Positions 12,777 through 17,221 of a stretch of DNA of 17,221 bases are shown here, piece by piece. A model generated the notes under the pieces. That model did no database searches. It worked only from the letters and a program-made list of their open reading frames with translations, and was not told the origin of the DNA. The DNA comes from CAYILC01 sp964364145 (GTDB lineage: Bacteria; Patescibacteriota; Microgenomatia; UBA1400; UBA12028). The number at the start of each line of letters is the position of its first letter. Position 1 is the first letter of the stretch. A program made the position numbers and the translations under genes. Where the stretch lies: contig CAYILC010000013.1 in NCBI GenBank assembly GCA_964364145.1, positions 1 through 17,221 of the forward strand. Direction: 5' to 3'.

Positions 12777-12782
12777 GCCAGT

Positions 12783-13304
12783 ATGAAGATACAGGATTAT
12801 ACCACTACCCTTCTCGCCCACATGGGAGTTCAAGGATCACAAGTAGAGATTGTTGAGGAGGACGAAGGAGTTCGAGTAGCAATCCAAGTATCTGAAGAAG
12901 ACTCCGGAATGATGATTGGTCGCCGCGGTGAAACAATAGAGGCGTTGCAGAAAATCTTTTCGTTAACCTTTCGAGAAGAACTCGGAGAAAAGCGCATCAC
13001 GGTTGCAGTGAATGATTATCTCGACCGACGCCAAGAAATTGTTGAAAGAATTGCCAACGAGGCCATAGATCGGGTTAGTGCAACCAACGAACCCTTTACA
13101 CTCCCCTATCTCTCAAGTAATGAGCGTCGGTATGTCCATACACTTATGAAGGACAAGGGAGTTGAGACACAGTCTGATGGAACGGGTCGAGATCGCCTAC
13201 TCACAGTATTCCCACAAGGGTATCTATCTATTCAATCCACCAATAATGATAATAATACAGTTGCCAAACCCGCGGCAGTGATAGGGTCTAGCGAGGACGC
13301 ATGA
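12783..13304 (+). CDS. khpB: Jag/KhpB-like RNA-binding protein (KH and R3H domains)
   Basis: This 173-aa protein has a type-II KH domain with its GxxG loop as GRRG at 46-49 (MMIGRRGETIEALQKIFSL), followed by an R3H domain whose core is R115-x3-H119 in ERRYVHTLM. This pair is the core of Jag/KhpB (SpoIIIJ-associated protein), an RNA-binding regulator encoded after yidC in many bacteria. The N-terminal Jag-N domain is missing, so the protein is about 30-90 residues shorter than the common form. The C-terminal ~25 residues are Asn-rich and polar (TNNDNNTVAKPA). It follows the yidC palindrome, has a good Shine-Dalgarno site, and its TGA overlaps the rnhA ATG by 4 nt, so translation is coupled. 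The khpB/jag name rests on domains and context. Confidence 0.9.
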   Translation: MKIQDYTTTLLAHMGVQGSQVEIVEEDEGVRVAIQVSEEDSGMMIGRRGETIEALQKIFSLTFREELGEKRITVAVNDYLDRRQEIVERIANEAIDRVSATNEPFTLPYLSSNERRYVHTLMKDKGVETQSDGTGRDRLLTVFPQGYLSIQSTNNDNNTVAKPAAVIGSSEDA

Positions 13305-13726
13305 TCATTTATACTGATGGAGGTTCTCGAGGAAATCCAGGGCATGCTGCTACCGGTATAGTCGTACTCAATGGCAACAAACTGATATATGAATCTGGCC
13401 AATATCTTGGCATAGCCACAAACAACACGGCCGAGTACGAAGCGGTTTCCCGCGCACTCACATGGCTTCTCCAAGAGAAAGGCAACAACCACTTCTCTAC
13501 CCCACAACACATTGTGTTTAAACTAGACTCACAACTCGTTGTCGAACAATTGAGTGGTCGATATACCATCAAAAAACCACATATTCTTCTCTACGTCAAA
13601 AAGATTAAATTTCTTATTTCCTCTCTTGGTTTTTCCGTAGAATTTCAGCATATTCCTCGAGCAGAAAACGCAGAAGCAGATGCTTTGGTAAACCAGGCTT
13701 TGGACATGCACGATAATCAATCCTAA
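13301..13726 (+). CDS. rnhA: Ribonuclease HI family protein
   Basis: This 141-aa enzyme would cut the RNA strand of RNA-DNA hybrids such as R-loops and primers. The fold markers appear in order: YTDGGSRGNPG with catalytic D6, NNTAEYEA with E45, KLDSQLVVEQL with D76, and RAENAEADALVNQALD with D127. All four acidic residues are present, so it should be active. The basic handle of E. coli RNase HI seems to be absent or replaced by the QEKGNNHFSTPQ insert. It starts on an ATGA overlap with the KH/R3H gene. A reader protein of RNA next to an RNase H at an origin is a suggestive pair, but no functional link is shown. Confidence 0.93.
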   Translation: MIIYTDGGSRGNPGHAATGIVVLNGNKLIYESGQYLGIATNNTAEYEAVSRALTWLLQEKGNNHFSTPQHIVFKLDSQLVVEQLSGRYTIKKPHILLYVKKIKFLISSLGFSVEFQHIPRAENAEADALVNQALDMHDNQS

Positions 13727-13849
13727 CGGATTTTTAGCAAGACTAATTCTTTTGATGATCGAGAGAAGAATGTGAAATAGTTATAAATTTGGGGCTTGCC
13801 CAGGAGTTACCAGTTGCGAGTACAACACAGTCTAGACCATAATAGGGGA
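13727..13849. promoter_or_regulatory. Intergenic region with candidate promoter of the DUF4012 gene
   Basis: CATAAT at 13838-13843 is followed by 6 nt and the ATG at 13850, the same spacing as for rpmH and rnpA. A second AT-rich hexamer, TATAAA near 13781-13786, could drive a longer transcript. No terminator hairpin with a T-run was found after rnhA. Confidence 0.35.
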
Positions 13850-16588
13850 ATGAGTTCTGCCCAGAACAGAGCCTTCGTCACAGAGACAGTAGAGGAGCCG
13901 GTTTCGTTGGTTGTCTTTGGCGAAGAATCTGCAATCAAAGAAGCTATACTAGTTAAACTTCAAGAGGTTTTTCCTGATTTCTTTATTATTTCACATTCGC
14001 AATTACCTAAAAGAAAACCTGTTTTTGCCTATAAAATTGTGCTTATAACCTCTGGATTGGGGGAGTGGAGAGGTGCATTTTCTTTGGCAAAAGAAATGGG
14101 ATCGCCACTTGTTATTGTTACCTATGGAAAAGGATCTGACGATCTTTCTCGAGAGATTCGGAAAAAATACTCCAACACGCTTGTTTTAATAACAGATCGA
14201 GAACCAGAAAAAGAAGAGAGGGAGATCTTTGCTGAAAAGATAACATCCGAAGTCATTTCTGAACGTCGTTTTGGGATAGAGAAAGAGATTGTGCTTCCTC
14301 ATTTGAGGAACGGAGGAGATATTGAGACAACTGTCGAATCACAACATGAAACCCCAGAACGAACATCACCAGAACCAACATCATCACATAACCAGAGACA
14401 GCAGTCGTTTCATATACCTCGACTTCAACATCTTCATCATGAGATAAACATTCCTCCTATTCAGGTTCATATCAAGAGAGAAGAACCACAGAAAACAGGA
14501 TTATTTTCCCATTTGCCAGAGGAAAAATTGCTACATGTCGATAAAGACGTCGATAAAGACATTGTGGGTATCAATAGAAGTTCTGCACAAATATCACCTA
14601 GACATGAAGGACATCTCCTTCAGAAAATTTTTCATCAGAATGATGATACGCTTGAGGAAAATAGCTGGCGATTGAAAGGAAAAAAGGTAGGAGTAACACC
14701 GAAAGAAATCGCACCAAGAGTGTGGAAACCTAACGAGGGATTGGGAGTGAGAATCAAAGGTCATAAGAACGTACTCATTATTAGTGCATGCATCCTCATA
14801 TTCTTCATGATGCCGATACTTGGTTATATAGTCCTAGAAAAAGTTTTTGTTGGAAACATGAAGTTTGCCTATCTTTCATTGGTGGGGGAGGGAGCAGTAC
14901 CACCAAAGACACAAGACTTAGTAAAGCTGGATAGCATAACAAAACAATTTGAGATGGCAACACAGAGTCTTCTTTGGTTAGCAAATCCTCTTGGTCTTTC
15001 TTCAGAACTTGAGAGTCAACAACTTGCAATCGAACTTGTCAAAAAAAATAGTGTTGCTGTGGGGTCTCTTGAGACATATCACCAAACACTTATGAAGGTA
15101 TATGGGGCAGTTGTTCGCGGAGAGAACGACCCTCTGGACTTTTTTGCAATTGCTTCATCGCAGATAGAGCAAGCAAGCAAAGATCTTGGAGAGTTCTCTG
15201 CGGAGTTAGGAACGCTTACAAGTACAATTCCATTTTTACCAACGATAAAGGCAGCAGAGGTGGAGAAAACAATTGGAGGCATACGTCGTGATCTGGTGAA
15301 GCAACAACACCTCTTGTCTGTACTACCATCGCTATTAGGGTCGGCACAAAAAAGAACATATCTCGTGCTGATTCAGAATCCTTTAGAACTTCGTGCTTCC
15401 GGTGGTTTCCTTGAGTCATTTGCGTTGATTACTTTTGATCGTGGAAAGTTATTAGATGTGCAGGTGCATGATGTCGCCGAGGCAGATAATCTCTTGAAGG
15501 GAAAGGTTGATCCTCCCGCAGACCTTCGCGCGCAACTCGGTGAAACTCAATGGTATTTCCGCGATAGTAACTGGAACACAAACTTCCCGTTTGTTGCTCG
15601 ACAGGCCGAGTGGTTTGTGGAGAAGGAGATGGGGAGACCTGTAGACGGGACCATCGCTATTAATGCGGCTGTACTTGAGGGAATACTGCGCGCGGTTGGA
15701 TCTGTGGCGGTTGGGAGTAAGCAAGAACATATTACTGCGGACAACTTAATGGAACGTTTATTTACAAAGAGTGAGTCGCTGTTTCAAAATGATCAGTCCA
15801 AGAAAGCGCTGTTGAGTTCGGTAACAGAGGCAGTATTTTCCAAATTACAGGAAGTGAAGGATGAAGAAGGCAGAAATCTTGGTGGAGTGCTGTTTAGCGC
15901 CTTACAGAATAGCGACATGATGATCAGTATGCGTAATCAGCAAGATGAAGACGCATTGGCCTTAGTTGGCGTAACAGGAACGATATTAACACCACCATGT
16001 CCTCCAGCATTTACGGACAGAACATGTGTGGTGGACACACTATTTCAAGTTGACTCAAATATTAGTGTAAATCGCGCAAACTACTCGATCAAACGATATG
16101 TTGAGCACAATGTTGTCTTGTCTCAAACAGCGGCGGTACATACGTACACCGTACACTACACCAACACGGCGCTATCAACGGCTTGGCCATCCGGAACGTA
16201 TAAAAATTACGTCCGTCTTGTTTTGCCGGAATTCACTCAAGTAAATAGTATTTTGGTAGATAAAATTGCGCTTTCTGGATCGGTGATTGCGCAGAAAACA
16301 CAGTATGGTAAACGTGAAGTTGGATTTACCATCGAAGTACCGGTGGGAAAGACGGTTGATGTTCAAGTAAATTATGTGACGACCATGACACAACCAAAGA
16401 CATTTTCGTATGCGATTTTTACACAGAGGCAGGCCGGTACCGGAGGCGACCCGATCTCATTTTCGATTACCACACAAAAACCATTACGGATCACAAAATT
16501 GGCGCCGGATGGAGCGGTTTCCGGAAACCTCGTGCAGTTTGACACCAAGCTCGACAAGCATCAATACCTGGCGGTTGAAGTCCAGTGA
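13850..16588 (+). CDS. DUF4012 single-pass membrane protein
   Basis: This 912-aa protein contains a DUF4012 region, whose function is unknown. I chose the ATG at 13850 over a TTG at 13796, because a -10-like hexamer lies 6 nt before it and the added residues are polar without homology. The N-terminal ~150 residues look like an alpha/beta Rossmann-type or receiver-like domain (SLVVFGEESAIKEAILVKL, then VLITSG, LVIVTYGKG and LVLITDREP as successive strands). A His/Gln/Pro/Glu-rich linker (about 160-300) follows. One membrane span is at about 308-330. Outside lies the DUF4012 part (about 500-640), with ELRASGGFLESFALI, then ADLRAQLGETQWYFRDSNW, and PFVARQAEWFVEKEMG. The C-terminal ~250 residues form beta-rich modules (YTVHYTNTALSTAWPSGTYK onward). 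A link to surface polymer handling is only a guess. Confidence 0.82.
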   Translation: MSSAQNRAFVTETVEEPVSLVVFGEESAIKEAILVKLQEVFPDFFIISHSQLPKRKPVFAYKIVLITSGLGEWRGAFSLAKEMGSPLVIVTYGKGSDDLSREIRKKYSNTLVLITDREPEKEEREIFAEKITSEVISERRFGIEKEIVLPHLRNGGDIETTVESQHETPERTSPEPTSSHNQRQQSFHIPRLQHLHHEINIPPIQVHIKREEPQKTGLFSHLPEEKLLHVDKDVDKDIVGINRSSAQISPRHEGHLLQKIFHQNDDTLEENSWRLKGKKVGVTPKEIAPRVWKPNEGLGVRIKGHKNVLIISACILIFFMMPILGYIVLEKVFVGNMKFAYLSLVGEGAVPPKTQDLVKLDSITKQFEMATQSLLWLANPLGLSSELESQQLAIELVKKNSVAVGSLETYHQTLMKVYGAVVRGENDPLDFFAIASSQIEQASKDLGEFSAELGTLTSTIPFLPTIKAAEVEKTIGGIRRDLVKQQHLLSVLPSLLGSAQKRTYLVLIQNPLELRASGGFLESFALITFDRGKLLDVQVHDVAEADNLLKGKVDPPADLRAQLGETQWYFRDSNWNTNFPFVARQAEWFVEKEMGRPVDGTIAINAAVLEGILRAVGSVAVGSKQEHITADNLMERLFTKSESLFQNDQSKKALLSSVTEAVFSKLQEVKDEEGRNLGGVLFSALQNSDMMISMRNQQDEDALALVGVTGTILTPPCPPAFTDRTCVVDTLFQVDSNISVNRANYSIKRYVEHNVVLSQTAAVHTYTVHYTNTALSTAWPSGTYKNYVRLVLPEFTQVNSILVDKIALSGSVIAQKTQYGKREVGFTIEVPVGKTVDVQVNYVTTMTQPKTFSYAIFTQRQAGTGGDPISFSITTQKPLRITKLAPDGAVSGNLVQFDTKLDKHQYLAVEVQ

Positions 16589-16594
16589 TCGCAA

Positions 16595-16603
16595 TGATAC
16601 AAT
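16595..16603 (+). promoter_or_regulatory. Extended -10 promoter of the L25 gene
   Basis: TGaTACAAT, identical to the rpmH extended -10, lies just after the DUF4012 stop. Unlike at rpmH it is about 60 nt before the ATG at 16663, so this mRNA would have a leader of about 50 nt that contains the GCGAAATAAGAAA repeat. Confidence 0.55.
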
Positions 16604-16634
16604 CACCTCTCTTTCGTTAACTCAAAGACGTTAC

Positions 16635-16654
16635 ATTTGTTGCGAAATAAGAAA
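16635..16654 (+). repeat. Leader repeat copy in front of the L25 gene
   Basis: ATTTGTTGCGAAATAAGAAA here and ACTTGTAGCGAAATAAGAAA at 64-83 agree at 18 of 20 positions, with 13 identical bases in a row. Both copies are on the plus strand in non-coding segments upstream of genes. The function is unknown. Confidence 0.6.
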
Positions 16655-16662
16655 GAACCGGC

Positions 16663-17221
16663 ATGACTTCAGAAAAAAATGTTCTACATGCGAAAAAGCG
16701 CACCATTATTGGTAAAAAAGTGAAGTTGTTACGTTTGGCGCATATTTTGCCAGGCCATATTTACGGGAACACCGAGCCAATCAATATCGAGTTTGATGAA
16801 AAAGCTTTCAATGCCTTGTTCAAAAAAGCCGGCGAAACGAGTGTTTTACATGTGCATGTCGAAGGTGAAAAAGAAGCTCGTCCGGTACTTGTAGCAGACT
16901 ATTCTGTTGATCCAGTCCGCGGTCAAATCACTCACGTTGATCTGCGTCAAGTGAACTTGAATGTGAAGGTAAAAGCCAATGTTCAGATTGAACTTACAGG
17001 CGAATCTCCTGCTGTTAAGGATGGCGGAGTGCTCATTTCCTTAATCAACGAAATTGAGGTAGAGGCATTACCAAATGATTTGCCGGAAAAATTCGTGTTG
17101 AATATTTCTTCTTTGTTGAAAATTGGTGATGAGTTCAAGGTGTCCGATCTCAATTACGACGCTTCCAAAGTCACGCTCGCAGTTGGTGTTGATGTGGTTC
17201 TTGTGGAAATCAACGAGCAAA
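16663..17221 (+). CDS. rplY: 50S ribosomal protein L25 / general stress protein CTC (partial, 3' end missing)
   Basis: The 186 codons visible run off the window without a stop. The protein binds 5S rRNA in the large ribosomal subunit. The N-terminal L25 domain has HILPGHIYG (for the family's GxVPAVlYG), NIEFDEKAFNALFKKAGETSVLHV and VLVADYSVDPVRGQITHVDLRQV, the last matching the family's conserved vqxhPvtgxxxHvDF. The second, CTC/TL5-type beta domain follows: KANVQIELTGESPAVKDGG, ISLINEIEVEALPNDLPEKF, NISSLLKIGDEFKVSDL. It is the long two-domain form. The start ATG is preceded by AAGAAAG at about 9-16 nt, only a weak Shine-Dalgarno site. Upstream are a TGaTACAAT promoter and a leader with a repeat also found at the window start. 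The 3' end lies outside the window. Confidence 0.95.
   Translation, partial: MTSEKNVLHAKKRTIIGKKVKLLRLAHILPGHIYGNTEPINIEFDEKAFNALFKKAGETSVLHVHVEGEKEARPVLVADYSVDPVRGQITHVDLRQVNLNVKVKANVQIELTGESPAVKDGGVLISLINEIEVEALPNDLPEKFVLNISSLLKIGDEFKVSDLNYDASKVTLAVGVDVVLVEINEQ

Noticed and set aside
13796..13849. TTG start extending the DUF4012 protein by 18 residues
   Set aside because: The extension is polar with no family character, and a -10-like hexamer 6 nt before the ATG at 13850 fits the start pattern of other genes here.
1..17221. UGA recoding to Gly (Gracilibacteria/SR1 code)
   Set aside because: VirB4, the KH-R3H gene and the DUF4012 gene end at TGA at expected family ends, and no gene contains in-frame TGA at conserved Gly sites.
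1..17221. CRISPR array, insertion sequence or tRNA genes
   Set aside because: I saw no regularly spaced direct repeats, no transposase-like protein with terminal repeats, and no cloverleaf with a recognisable T-loop motif in the gaps between genes.

Overview
The window looks like a chromosomal origin-of-replication region from a member of the Candidate Phyla Radiation (Patescibacteria, possibly the Parcubacteria side). The reasons are: a dnaA/dnaN/rpmH/rnpA/yidD/yidC/jag cluster with compact genes; a short YidC and a Jag reduced to KH plus R3H; a DUF4012 protein; and, next to the origin, the PrgI / TraC-like / VirB4 conjugation-type gene set common in these genomes. TGA and TAA both end real genes, so the standard bacterial code fits and Gracilibacteria-type UGA recoding does not. 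Lineage is inferred from gene content and protein character, not from a marker tree.

Layout. (1) 134-7986, + strand: five genes of a type IV secretion-like locus. They are a 1079-aa membrane protein ending in an HEMGH zincin-like domain, an unknown single-pass protein, a PrgI-family protein with a carboxypeptidase-regulatory-like tail, a TraC-like domain protein and a VirB4 ATPase. No relaxase, VirD4 or VirB11 is visible. (2) 8012-9118, - strand: dnaN. (3) 9119-9427: the probable oriC, with three DnaA boxes, three TGGGGAAAA-type near-boxes and a TAG-triplet tract resembling DnaA-trios. (4) 9428-10921, - strand: dnaA. (5) 10922-11173: divergent regulatory region with DnaA-box-like sites. (6) 11174-13726, + strand: rpmH, rnpA, yidD, yidC, jag/khpB-like and rnhA. 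Genes 3 to 6 are the classic origin neighbourhood, covering replication start, ribosome and RNase P, and membrane protein insertion. (7) 13850-16588, + strand: a large single-pass DUF4012 protein. (8) 16663 to the window edge, + strand: ribosomal protein L25/CTC, cut by the end of the window.

Two non-coding themes run through the window. First, many genes have a -10 hexamer (TACAAT, TAGAAT, CATAAT) placed 6 to 9 nt before the start codon, often with an extended TG. Such promoters would give leaderless or nearly leaderless mRNAs, while internal operon genes (the second gene, jag) keep good Shine-Dalgarno sites. Second, there are long perfect palindromes built from CTAG-containing units. One lies between genes 2 and 3 and carries the candidate promoter of prgI; the other overlaps the end of yidC with the stop codon in its loop. 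They look like a small palindromic repeat family. The least explained protein features are the fusion of a VirB6/TrbL-like membrane region to a probable extracytoplasmic metallopeptidase-like domain, and the unknown protein encoded just after it.
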